Shown here piece by piece: positions 1-11,073 of a stretch of 64,000 nt of DNA (its first letter is position 1; every line of letters starts with the position of its first letter). The position numbers and the translations under genes are program-made. Below the pieces are notes generated by a model that was given only the letters and a program-made list of their open reading frames with translations, made no database searches and had not been told where the DNA came from. Source of the DNA: Portulaca oleracea (taxonomy: Eukaryota; Streptophyta; Magnoliopsida; Caryophyllales; Portulacaceae); contig CM055871.1 in NCBI GenBank assembly GCA_029582165.1, positions 29,744,802 to 29,808,801 on the forward strand, written 5' to 3'.

Positions 1-493
1 TTCTTTTTTTTTGGTTGGCTACGTTATTCTCAGCCGTCTCAAACATGTGGAGCTTCACAGAATTAGATGCATAGTCTTTGAAACTCCAATTCTGGACTTG
101 TCATATCTGGTTTGGAGGGAATCTAGCGCTATGCTTTTATTTCAGGATACACCACATATTATCTCCTAACATATACTAATCGTTAATGTATGGTTAATAT
201 TAACTATATACATAGTTAAGCATTTGGACAAGTTTGTGAGCGTACAAGCATTGGCTAGCAGTAGCTATTTGTCAATTGCTTTGTCAGTTGGCCGGCTGGA
301 CATCAGATGGATTGTCACAGTCATCATCAACGTGATTACAGAACAGGATCTTGCACGTACTGCTGTGGCTAAGCTTTTGTACATGCTCCTAATTGTTTGT
401 GACCGTTGCTAATTACTCAAAAATCAAAATCAATGAAAACAAGGATTGGGCAATGGTAAAAAGTTTTTCTATCAATGAAATAGGATAGAAAAG

Positions 494-543
<50 letters not shown>

Positions 544-1270
544 CTGCTTCAGGAAATAACATGTGAAAGGAGGGAGTAAGGTGAAGTAGAGCTTTAGAAG
601 ACAATAAGTTAATCTTATTATGTAAAATCCAGCTATCTTTTTTCTTTTTTTAATTTGTTGGCAAAGGAAAATCTAGCTATCTTTTTCCTCATACTTTACG
701 CGTGCCCTATGTACATTCACATAGTAACATGAGCCCGAAATTTGGTATTTCGCCTCAAAATTCTCAATTAAGCATGGATCCCGTATTTGTTCTCATTTTT
801 TATGTATAATGAGATCAAAGATTGGATCTTGATCGATTACACATCAATGAACACGTGCAACCAATCAAAGGTATAGGGATGCTTCACGTGAATATGGAAG
901 AATGGGGATGGATATCACGTGAAAAACCAGGATCTAGGGAAGCTCTTTGTGACGAGAAGTCTTTGTGTGAGAGAGTAGTAAGAAAAATTGAATCTTGGAG
1001 AGATTTGATGTTGGGGAAGAGAGTGACGTGAGAGAGAGGAATAAAGCTATTTCGGGGTGAGGCTTTCTGGAGAGAAAGAGAGAATTTGAGAGAGAGAGAG
1101 AGATTGATTGGAGAGAAAGTAGGGATTTGGTTAGAAGAGAGAGAGGGAGACGTTGGGAGTTTGTTGTGGGAGAGAGAGGGAGACGTTTGAGAGGGGAGAG
1201 AAGATTGCCTTAGGGTTGATTTATCTAACTATGACAATAGAAAGATAAAAGTAACATGATAGTTCAAGGG
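1..1270. other. Intergenic DNA, no gene seen; ATT microsatellite and GA-rich tract
   Basis: No ORF here has recognisable protein features. A (TTA)n microsatellite of about 16 units lies at roughly 494-542. A GA-rich tract of repeated GAGAGAGAG and GGGAGACG words covers about 1030-1200. The short ORF at 822-1031 runs into the GA tract and looks fortuitous. Confidence 0.6.
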
Positions 1271-1710
1271 ATCTATCTTGACCTTTGGACCGAGCCCGAC
1301 CTACCGACCTTCTCGGGCGTTCAAGTGTCTTCGGCTCAAGCCCTGACCCTACGAGCTGCAGGCCGGGTCAATGGGCCGACAAATATATAAAATGAATTTT
1401 TTTTAATTAAAAAAGCATTAAAATTTACGCATTTTATTTATTTTTTAGCCGGGTCGTCGAGTTGGGCCAGGTCGGGTCATAAAAAACTAAAACTTAATCT
1501 AAGATTTTATTTAAAAAAATTGTATTTAGTCGAGTCGGCGGGCTGGGCAGGGTCACCGACCCCCGGCCTGAGCCCGACCCGACCATACATCGGGGCCCCA
1601 TTTTTTCTGGCCGGGTCGGGTCACCTTCTAAAATTGTGACCTTGACCCGCATTTTTCAGGTCGGGTCGAGGCGGGCCGGGCGGGTCCCCGTCCCATTTAA
1701 CAGGTCTACT
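1271..1710. repeat. GGGTCGGG/CCCGACC-rich repeat segment
   Basis: A GC-rich island inside AT-rich DNA, made of degenerate words such as GGGTCGGGTCA, GGGCCGGGCGGG and CGAGCCCGACC. It ends with AACAGGTCTACTT, a motif seen again at about 19673-19686 after another CCCGACC-rich stretch. This is the usual look of termini of plant non-autonomous hAT-type repeats (inference). A left terminus and target duplication could not be fixed. Confidence 0.4.
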
Positions 1711-2729
1711 TGATACAGAAACACCACAAGAAGAAACCCTAGGGCTAACTTGACCTTTAACCTAGTTACAGAAACACCTTCTAGGTTCAGGGTTTAAGCT
1801 CTTCCTCACCACTTGGTTGCCAAACCAAGATACAATAGAAGAGATCAACGAGATTCTCACGAAACACTCAAGGAGTAAGCTAAAAGTTTGATTGTATTCA
1901 TAATTCAAAAGGGGGTGCCTTTGAAAGGCTACAAGCCTAACTATACAAGCCTAACTATTTATACTACTAAAGTCCTATATGGACTTGGACTCTCTGACTT
2001 GGCGTGCAAACCAGTCAACTACTACTACTAGACGCCTAAGATGACTCTCTCCTCCTTGGATTAGGACTCCTTATCCTAAGGGGAGTTAGTTATAACAATA
2101 TTATCCTAATAAGAATTGGCTTTCCTAATCCAAGATGGATTAGTTACAAAATAAGCCAACCTTATCTAGGAAACAATAACTTGGCGCCAAAGCTAGATCA
2201 CACGCCTATCACACACCACACACACTCTTCTAGAACATTCTAGACTCCAACTAGACTCCTATGACTTGATGTCCAAGTTTATATATTACTACATGACTTA
2301 ATAAGACTATGATATAAATCACACTAATAATAACTAAATGATAGAAATGTGAAATTTACATCCAAAAGGCCAAAACTGTGAAATTCAAACTGAAATGGTC
2401 AAAACTGTGAAATTCACTTTGGGCTTTGGAACTCGGCCTTGGACGTGACTTTGAACCTTGCTTGGACTAGATTGGCGTGGACTTGGAATCTCTAGGATGT
2501 TTGGACATCCTCTTGCCATAAGAAGCACACCATGTGAATGGGCCTTTGGGCTTCTACTTTGTATCCTCCTTTCTTGGCCCGCTTTATCTCCTTGTAATTG
2601 GACTGAATCTCCTTTGATGGGCCTAGGCTGGATGGATTTTCTTTATGAATGACCCTGTCTATAGTCTGGAGGTTCCATTGGGCCTTCTTGGTTGGGCTCG
2701 GGGGACTTGGCGTGGGCTGATTTACATCA
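1711..2729 (-). mobile_element. Probable solo LTR, minus orientation
   Basis: Read on the minus strand the segment begins TGATGTAAATC and ends CTGTATCA, giving TG...CA ends. A TATA-like motif (AGTATAAATAG, complement near 1960) sits about three quarters of the way through, followed by an R/U5-like tail rich in CT, the organisation of a plant LTR. No internal domains flank it. The 5-bp flanks (CTACT and ATTAT) do not match, so the exact ends are tentative. Confidence 0.4.
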
Positions 2730-2870
2730 ATTATTTTGTAAGATTAAGATAATTTTTGGACGACACCTAATCCATATTTAGGCAAATTGTCCTGTCCGAA
2801 TTTTCGAATTTGTTTAATTTAGCAAAAAAAAATAATAATTTGGTCCGAATCTGATTTTGATATTGGTCAA

Positions 2871-3397
2871 AGGATAATTGGATTTTAATAATCCCTACCT
2901 TCTCCAATTGTATAACAATAATGCCTATTTTCATTTTGGATTCATATGGTCCAAAAAAGTTCTTATGGGACACCACCGAGAATATACCGTAAATATCATA
3001 GATTATGAGTTGCTTTTGATTCAAAACTTTGTATAATACTTTACCATGATTTCTAATGAATTACAGCGTTTCTCCCAATTTTTTTTCATTTTTTACGATT
3101 TTTCACTTTTATTCCTTTAAAAAAAAATCACAATAATTGTTTGGATTGTCCAAAAAAATAATTTAGAAATTCTATTAGTAACTACGTTTCATTACCTTTC
3201 TGACAGCAGGAATAAAAATACAAAAATAATTTGGGGTAGGAATGAAAAAAATAAAAAGAATGTGGAGGTAGATTTGGTACCACTACATCCAATTATATAT
3301 ATATATAATTTTTTGTACAACCAGAATTCAAAATGAAAATAGGAATCACTGTTATATATACAATTGGTGAAAGTAGGGATTATTATAATCCAATTAT
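2871..3397. mobile_element. Long-TIR MITE, family 1 copy A
   Basis: Terminal inverted repeats begin GGATAATTGGATTNTAATAATCCC and extend about 100 bp, including the GGTCCAAAAAA/GTACAACCAGAATTC region. The AT-rich interior (GATTCAAAACTTTGTATAA, CAGCGTTTCTCCCAATT, GGTACCACTACA) is shared with copies at 52092-52619 and 59602-60147. No coding capacity. This is the most diverged of the three copies. Confidence 0.75.
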
Positions 3398-3432
3398 GGC
3401 TAAATATTTGTATTTATACAATACTTCACTTT

Positions 3433-3708
3433 TTTATTGTCTGAACTTGATTTTGACCCGAACTTAGTTCTGCCTGAATTGTCCCGCTCAATTCAACCCA
3501 CAAATAAAAGGGGTTCAAATATCAGTTTCTCGTCCGAATTTTGATATCGATCGTATTTGACCGACCCAAATTTATTGTCTGAACTCGATTTTGACCCGAA
3601 CTTAGTTCTGCCTGAATTGTCCCGCTCAATTCAACCCACAAATAAAAGGGGTTCAAATATCAGTTTCTCGTCCGAATTTTGATATCGATCGTATTTGACC
3701 GACCCAAA
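3433..3708. repeat. 138-bp tandem duplication, two near-identical copies
   Basis: Units 3433-3570 and 3571-3708 are head-to-tail and differ by about one base (GAACTTGA versus GAACTCGA). They contain TTTGACCCGAACTTAG and GACCGACCCAAATTT words, so the duplication is inside a CCCGAAC-rich dispersed repeat. Confidence 0.9.
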
Positions 3709-5470
3709 TTTAGCTAGACCCAATTTTTTTTGGGCGCTAAGCCAAAGCTTTGTGTGGTACCCCGTGCTTAGGGTTGTTGCCCGTTAACTATAAAAAAGAA
3801 TAAAGAAAAAAAAAAGCATTCTAATTAATTCAAGTACAAATAGACACCAAACGAAAAACACTGGCGCTGATTAAGCTAAACAGTAGCCTGTATGAAACAC
3901 ACACAATCTTTTGAAAAGCTTTGAAAAGTATTTCCCCTCAGTATTTTACCTGTAATTTCAGTTTTTGTATCAAAATATAAAAAATGACCATTAATTTGTA
4001 ATCATATAAAATAATCTGTCACATAGACTACTCTCACTAGACACATAACCAAAATTATTATTACAATATTAAATTTCCTAACCTTTTGTAAAATATTATC
4101 TAAGAAATTTTTGGAAAACAAAAATAAGGAAAGAGGTGAAAATGTTAATGGATGATAGCTAGCTAAAATAAGGAGGGAGTACAAGGAATCGTAGAATCAT
4201 TGAATGGTTGAGCTTGATTTAGGGTTCATGTCAAGTGTTTATTCAATTAGTACTAAATTCAACAACTTAACCAATATAAATTGATGGTAGTTGTCACCAT
4301 TTGTCTTTTCTGTCTTTTGATGACTTGAAGATTCTAAGTTGGTCGTGAAGTCTGAGAAGCCAGCTTAGACAAAATTGGTGGAGATTCTGATTCCATTTGC
4401 TTTGTTTTGGTCCTCCCAGAGGGATACTAATTAATATGAGAGTGATGTTAGTTTTTTGTTTGTTGTTGGATAGAATAAGGAAAGATGACTGTTTATTTGA
4501 TGATGCTACTATTATAAAGAGTTGCTCAATCAAAATTTTGGCTTTCCAAAAATTATTATGCTAGAGCTAGCTTATGCGGAGTTTGTGTTGGGAAAAGAGG
4601 TTTTAACACACACACACAATCACACATGGATTGTGATTAACTCTTAGGGTGGTTAGAAGTCGAGAGTCAATATATGTTCCTCTTAAGATTTATTCAATAG
4701 ATCATGAAAAAAATCAAAAGTAAAATCTAAGTTACATGGAAATAAGAGTACAAAACATTTCAAATGAATTCTCAATAATGTTATTATAGTCTATACATCA
4801 AGAGGTGTGTTGAAGATTTCTAGAATACTTGGGGAAGAAGATATATGGTAGAGAGGATAAATGGAAATCACCTCGCTATTTATATAGATGGGAGGATCAA
4901 ATAATTTCCAATGAAGGGGCTTGATTCAAGTGTATTAGGGTATTGATGTTTACTTGTTCAGGCTGACAATTTAGTGATGAATTTGAGTATTTGAGTTTTT
5001 GATTTGGAGAAACTTTTATTAATTTAGGGTTTAGGCTAGGGTTTGAAAAGTTCAGTTATCTTTGGTTGTTGATATTAAAATGTTAAGGCGAAGCAATTTA
5101 GTGATGAATTTGAGTCTTTGAGTTGTTAATTTGGAGATGTTAACTATTTTTTTTTAGGGAATTTGAGTTAACGTAGGAATTAGGCATGAATTAGAAATTG
5201 GAATTTGTTGTTTGAGTTCAAATATTGAGTAGCAGAGTACTGTAGTTGTAGCTTGAAATGTTTATGTTGTTGGAATGTTGAATTGAACTAAAATGGTGAT
5301 TAGAATTAAGAATATTGTATGTTTATGTTTAATTTATTTATTTATATAATTGTGACATTGATGTTTACACAACACGTCAAAGCATTCACAAAGTCGTATG
5401 GAACGCATTGAAAAATTTCTCGATTTCACTTACTAATCCTAAACTAGAGTTTCTCTTAACGACGCAAGGA
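3709..5470. other. Intergenic DNA, no gene seen
   Basis: AT-rich sequence without a supported gene. A Stowaway-like right end (AAGGAGGGAGTAC) lies at about 4170-4182 without a convincing partner. A (CA)n run is at about 4609-4618. A diverged duplication (AATTTAGTGATGAATTTGAG) occurs near 4970 and again near 5096. Confidence 0.6.
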
Positions 5471-7539
5471 TGTGTAGGACCCCGGAAAAGGTGGATTCCT
5501 TGTCCCGTTGCGCAACTTAGTTATGATTGGAAGTCGACTAAGGTTGCTTAATCTTTAAATAAAGATGCATTTGCTTTTAACAAAATTTCTTTGAAGATGC
5601 CAAATCACATTGATCTCGTACCCTTACTATGGCCACAACGGAAAATCAGGGTCACTAGACAGACCCATAGGCCAAACCGCCTATGTATGGGCCAGGCCAG
5701 TAGCCCACTAGACCCCAGCCAGGGGGGAAAGGGGATAGAAATGGGGCAATGTCGCTTTAGTATTGGTTCCGGGAGAGATGTCGACTCATCCTGTACACGG
5801 AAACTAGAGTCACAAAAGGTGAGTTATGCAAGCTAGGATAGAAAAGAAGCCACCAATTGATTTAAGGAAATCAACGAACCGAGGAAAAACGATATAAAAC
5901 TCCGACCTACAAACCCGAATTTTGAGCTCGGGGGTAAGGTTACGAGTCCAAGGGTTAAAGAATTCTCAGACTCGCCTGTTTTGAAAACAGACTCTACTAG
6001 AACTGAAATTGAAATGAAAAAGAGGGGGGAGAATTTTAAAAGGTTTCGCGATGTTATATTCGTGTCATGCAAGTATCATGTTTATTTACAAAATAATGTA
6101 CAAGAATGGAAAATTTGCAAAAACCCCCCCTTGAGGTTTGGGGAATTAATTTTTTTAACTTTACTGTTTGAGAGTTTTATTTAACCAACCCCTACCTTTA
6201 GTGACAACTTAATTAAAGCCCAAGTCCAATTAAGTATTTAGTGGCAAAAAATCGGGTCTGGGTCTTATCGGGTTCGATCAATTCGGCTATTCCGTAAAAA
6301 ACCCCGATCCTGACCGAATTTCAATTCGGACAAAATAACCAGACCTGAACTCGAATCACCGAATTTAATTTTCTGTCAAAACTAAAAATTAATTGAATAT
6401 TAGATTTTTTGACCAAATATAACCAGATGACTGAATTCGACCGAATGACCGAATATGAAATTTGAGCCTCTTTATGTGAGTTATTAACACTATCCTCATA
6501 ATCGGGTTCGGTCAACTCGAACCTGAATTGACCAAATCTAAATTGTAATCAAAATCTAGTATTTAGTTAATTTTTAGTTTTAACAAAAAATTAAATTCAC
6601 TCATTGGGGTTCGGCCGGGTTTGGGTTTGGGTTTGGTTATTTTGTCCGAATTGAAATTCGGTCAGGATCGGGGATTTTTACCGAATACCCGAATTGATCG
6701 AACCTAATAATACCCGGACCCGATTTTTTACCACTAAATACTTCATTGGACTTGAGCTTTAAATAAATTGTCACTAAAGGTGGGGGGTGGTTAAATAAAA
6801 ATGATCACGATATGATTACATGGTTACAAAACGCATAAATGAACGACCTAACCTTGCTTAAACACAAAGCATGCAAGTAGTGTAAGGATGAGGGAAAACC
6901 GAAGTCAATACGTTGGATTTCCTTCGGTATCGATGCTGCGATAATCTCGAGGATTTTATGTGAGAATAGTGAGGGATGAGAGGAGAATTCTTGAGAGAGA
7001 TTTTGAGAGGAGTTGTTGATGATCTCGAAAATGGAATGGGGGGTATTTATAGGTGGCTAAGGGTAGTATCTGAATGAAAAGAGGAGGGCATTATCCTTAT
7101 TTGATACCCATAATCCCCCCTCAAGGTCGCTTGGCCTTTGACTCTACATGAGTCGATGGCGCCAAGCTGAAGTCGTAGGATCCTTTGACTGAGGCAGAGG
7201 CACGAAGATGATGTGGCACCAGCATAGGCCAAGCGGCCTATAGAAGATCCTGCACATGGATCGGTGACATGGCAGCGCATATGGGCCATCCTTTGGATCA
7301 GCGAAGGCCAAAAGGCCTTCACAGCTAATTCTGGGCCTATTTTGCGCTTTGGGCCTGCTCTGTGGGCCTGTGGGTTAGCGAAGGCCAAGTGGCCTTGGCA
7401 GCTTGCTCTGGGCTTGCTTGCGCCTTAGGCCACCTTTGTGGGCCCCGTGATTACAAATTTGGTGGTCTTTGATCCATTATGTTTTCTCTTTGTTCTTGGT
7501 TTTCGACGTATTTTCCCGGTACAAAATTTGGTGTATACA
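5471..7539 (-). mobile_element. Candidate 3' LTR of the gypsy element
   Basis: On the minus strand the segment begins TGTATACACC and ends GGTCCTACACA, so it has TG...CA ends with a short imperfect inverted repeat. Just upstream (7540-7555) the minus strand reads AAAGTGGGAACTCTC, a plausible polypurine tract. The ~2.07-kb LTR includes a 626-bp inserted fold-back element (6175-6800), so the original LTR was about 1.4 kb. No second LTR remains for comparison. Confidence 0.5.
6175..6800. mobile_element. Fold-back (long inverted repeat) element inside the gypsy LTR
   Basis: The left arm (6175 to about 6420) is closely the reverse complement of the right arm (about 6540-6800). Both carry TTTTATTTAACC at the outer end, then CACCTTTAGTGACAA, CAAGTCCAAT, AAAAAATCGGGTC, TTCGATCAATTCGG and TCCTGACCGAATTTCAATT. 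About 250-bp arms enclose a short loop. No coding capacity. No clean target duplication was found. Confidence 0.85.
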
Positions 7540-7885
7540 GAGAGTTCCCACTTTGATGGAGTCCGAATAGGACGATGGTCAAAGTAGCCTGAGGAGTTAT
7601 TTCCCCTTTTCTGATGATGAACGATGACGGTGCTCTTTTATCGACGACCGAAAAGCGAATGTTACCTATTGGAACAGAAAATCCTGAACACGAATATCGA
7701 GGGAGTCCTCTATTGCAACAGGTAACTCCTCATTATTGCACATACTTTCATCTAGCACAAAGTGGGGGTAAGGGGAACCTATTAGAACAACAAGGCCAAG
7801 CGGCCTATGGTGTTGTCCAATGACTAGGAGTGGGCTATCAATGCTGGGAGGGCCCCTTTTCCGATTGCCAAGGCCACTTGGCCTT
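7224..7885. repeat. Five dispersed AGGCC-N4-GGCCT palindromes
   Basis: Near-perfect palindromic words occur at 7224-7241 (ATAGGCCAAGCGGCCTAT), 7303-7320 (GAAGGCCAAAAGGCCTTC), 7381-7396 (AAGGCCAAGTGGCCTT), 7792-7808 and 7870-7885 (AAGGCCACTTGGCCTT). Three lie in the LTR and two in the adjacent internal region. Spacing is irregular, so this is not a CRISPR or satellite array. Confidence 0.85.
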
Positions 7886-7974
7886 ACCGATTTTCATATT
7901 ATTTTTACTTTTCGGTTAGTGTGGACAGATTGTGGAAATCATTTGCAATCCTTAACCCTTACTAACTGTTTTGG

Positions 7975-8904
7975 CAGATTTGGTTGATGGAGCACTTGGG
8001 GCTTGTTGAGGAACCTCGTACATCGTCTGTACCTAATGGACCAAGATTAATTCTACAAAATAAAAAAAATTAGAAATAATAAAAACTTTTATTCTTTTTT
8101 TTATTCGAAACGCCCCGTTATCCTCAACCAATTTTGTGCTTCAATATAATTCCCGGGAGTAAGCATTATCGTCTGTGTTGGCTAATTATTGTCTGCTGAA
8201 ATGGAAATATACCAACCTTTAGGCCATTGTTGACTGGATCACCTTGCTGAAGGAGCCACGGGACATTGTATGGTGGATTGAGTGGTGGCACATCCCCGAA
8301 TATGTGACCTATGATCAATGACATGCGTACATGTGTATCATTGGCCTGACACATATGGCGTACTACTTTCCGAATGAGTACGACGTTAGATGGGGCGGAG
8401 ACAGATAATTCCAACGCAACTGTGTGAAGCACCCAAGCAGATTAAGCTTCATAGAACCTTGGTGGATTCATGGATGAAGTACTAGGAGAAGAGGCCCACT
8501 ATCCGTGCCCTAACAAAAGTGCATGTCTCCAACCAAGCTGATGTCGATTACTGAGGTTGGTTAATCACGGCCACGGAGTTGCACCGGGCTGGGGAAGTGT
8601 TGGGGGAGAAAGTCGCCTTGTCGTAGAAAGAACAACTGGGTCCAAGGACATCGGTGAGAGACCGACTTGGACCGAAAACCTCGTGATGGATAGGCTTGGT
8701 AGAACCGACGTTCGAGAATCAAAAGGTGCCACGAAGAAAAGATATCGTCCTAAGGGCAAAGATGAAGAACCAAGCAGGACTAGAGAGACCGAGGCTATGA
8801 TAGAGACAATAGGTGATGCGAAGAATCAAGAAAGTGAAGAAAGATTAAGAAATGGGAGAAATGGAAGCTATTGGCCATTAAAATATCTGAATTTAGTTAG
8901 TTGA
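7975..8904 (+). pseudogene. Decayed plus-strand ORF region, possibly plant-mobile-domain-like
   Basis: The plus strand, opposite to pol, holds frames with non-random protein-like runs: FWQIWLMEHLGLVEEPRT near 7975, RDIVWWIEWWHIPEYVTYDQ near 8263, MAYYFPNEYDVRWGGDR near 8353 and KHPSRLSFIEPWWIHG near 8428, separated by stops. An open 115-codon charged tail occupies 8557-8904. Trp/Pro-rich words like these recall plant mobile domain (aminotransferase-like) proteins, some of which ride in gypsy elements. That assignment is from memory of the family and unverified. If it is wrong, this is simply an unidentified decayed ORF. Confidence 0.3.
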
Positions 8905-9071
8905 GTCTTACAATAGTAGCAAGCAATGTGCTTGTACTTTTCTTTTAAAAGATGTAATAAAAGTCTTTATATGAATAAAGAACTCCCTATATCCTATCCA
9001 AAAATGAGCATATATGACGTCTTGAATTTTAACCAAGTTTCTGAAAGTTGGTCTTCCACTTGTTTGGTTAA

Positions 9072-10231
9072 CTAGGCATAATAACGCTTGAGCTGATCCA
9101 GGTTAGAAGGTTGGACCATTTCTTCTCCATCTGTCGTCATTAGCCTAGCTGCTCCATCTAGCAAAATGTCCTTAATAACGTGAGGTCCTTTCTAGTTAGT
9201 TGTAAATTTTTCCCTTGGGTCTTGCACAGGTTCCTTCGTTTCCTTAAGCACCAGATCACCTTCTTGAAGTGCACGATCCTTGACCTTTTTATTAAAGGCT
9301 CGGGAGATCCTATTCTGATACACTTGTACATTGTGTAGTTCTCTTAGCTGTCTCTCATCTACTAAAGTGAGCTCTTCAAATCTAGCTCATGCCCGTTCTA
9401 CTTCTAGGAGTTGGCTTTTGGCCACTATTCATATAGAAGGGACTACCAACTCAATCGGAAGGATGACTTCCATCACATGAACCAATGAATAAGGAGTTGC
9501 ATTGGTAGCAGTTCGTACGGATGTCAGATATCCCCACAATGCGAAGGGAAGTTTATCCGACCAATCCTTGCATGTAATGGCCATCTTCTTAATGACCTCA
9601 GCTACTGTTTTGTTTACAGCTTCTACTACACTGTTGGCTTGGGGTCGATAGGGAGAGGATCGATGATGTTGAATGCCATATTTGGCAAGCAAGGTTTCTA
9701 CTTCTTTTTTAAAATGGCTTCCATTATCACTAATGATATCATGAGGCACCCCGTCTCGGCATATGATATTCCTAAGGACGAATTTTGCCACGTGCTTAGA
9801 GGTGATCTTGGCGTAGGAGACGGCTTCTACCCACTTGGTGATGTAATCTATGGAACCAATATGTATTCATGGCCTCCTATACCTGTAGGATTTATCTTGT
9901 CAATGATGTCTATTCCCCATATCGAGAATGGCCAAGGCGATGTCAAGGCGGATAAGTATGAGGGAGGTTAATGCTATAGGTTTGCATATTCGTGGCATTT
10001 ATGACATTTTCAAACGAAGGCCAGACAATCAACTTCCGTGGTGGTCCAGTAATAACCAGCTCTCTGGATCTTCTTGGCCAACATATGTCCGTTCATGTGC
10101 AGGTCGCATTCTCCTTCGTGTATAGCGGTTATGACCTCCTCTACTCCTTTGGCATCCACACACAGTAAATTGATGCCAGTACTAGATTTCTTATACATGC
10201 GATCTTGGATCAGGGAGTATTGTAATGTCAT
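9072..10231 (-). pseudogene. Gypsy integrase, frameshifted
   Basis: From the N-terminus (high coordinates) there is an HHCC-type zinc finger region (HEGECDLHMNGHMLAKKIQRAGYYW, here cited only by its core HMNGHMLAKK; complement about 10060-10130). Next comes the catalytic core with first Asp in AIDYITKW (about 9840), second Asp in IISDNGSHF and Glu in ANSVVEAVNK (open frame 9429-9791). Then follows the GPY-like C-terminal region (SRAFNKKVKDRALQEGDLV, about 9260-9310) ending at a stop at 9072-9074. In-frame stops near 9190 and 9390 and frame changes near 9800-10000 show it is dead. In life it would insert the cDNA copy into the genome. Confidence 0.85.
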
Positions 10232-10276
10232 GGATCTTATTGCCCTTTTCCCATTAGCATCAACTTCAGCCGGGTA

Positions 10277-10800
10277 TTATCCCTTACATAGGTAGTTGCA
10301 TATATCATTGAACCATGCTTTGGAGCTAGGGTCCTGTGTTTCGGTGGTGTAGACATATGCGGGTTCAGGATGCCGCTCAATTGATATGGGCATTTGGAAC
10401 ACTCCCGTCGGGATGGATATCATTGAAGACAATTTGGCTAAAGCATCTACCAACTCATTATTGTCTTGTGACAAGTACTGAAATTCAATACGCTCGAATT
10501 GATCATCAAATCTCATAAGCTTCTATTGGTATGCCGCGAGGTACTCATTCCTTACTTTTCACGCATTCTTAGCTTGATTAATGATAAGGTTTGAATCTCC
10601 GAACACCTTGATGTGTCTTACACCTATGGATAAACCAGCTTGTAGCCTAATGATGCATGCCTCGTATTCTGCCGCATTATTGGTGGCATTGAAATCTAAC
10701 TTGACAGATATTGGAGTTATGCCCCTTCTGGTGAGATTAAGAGGACCCCTACTCCAAACCTCATTTGGTTAGATGCACCATCAAAGTACATTTCCCATGT
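10277..10800 (-). pseudogene. Gypsy second RNase H (aRNH), frameshifted
   Basis: Minus-strand frames give WEMYFDGASNQMRFGVGV (about 10745-10800) and, after a frameshift near 10720, NNAAEYEACIIRLQ and VFGDSNLIINQ (about 10575-10680). These are the Asp, Glu and Asp active-site blocks of RNase H. They are followed by the open frame 10277-10516 with FQYLSQDNNELVDALAKLSS, the last Asp block. An RNase H placed after the RT-RNase H is the hallmark of Tat-lineage gypsy elements (established knowledge). Confidence 0.75.
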
Positions 10801-11073
10801 GACCTCATCGGTCAAGAAAATATCCTCATTTGGGAATTCCAAGTTAGTGCTTGGAGGTTCCTATAATCGTAGTGCGGCAAGGAAATCTGACACGACCCGT
10901 CCTTTGATTTATTTTTGAGGTAAATATTTGAGGCTGAATTCAGAAAGCATTACCACCCATCGAGCTATGCAATTGTTGATAGTGGGTTGTTCCATGATGA
11001 ACTTAATGGGATTGCTTTCAGCTACCACATAAACAGTATGCGGGAGCATATAATGCCTTAATTTCTTGGTGGC

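Noticed and set aside
413..604. Minus-strand ORF with a poly-Asn stretch
   Set aside because: The poly-Asn is the (TTA)n microsatellite; the rest has no family features.
822..1031. 69-codon ORF with mixed composition
   Set aside because: It runs into a GA-rich simple repeat and has no family features or splice context.
7047..7388. 113-codon minus-strand ORF in GC-rich DNA
   Set aside because: It lies across the gypsy LTR palindromes and has no recognisable domain; the length is explained by local GC content.
7224..7885. CRISPR-like array of palindromes
   Set aside because: Spacing is irregular, the repeats differ from one another, and the context is a plant LTR.
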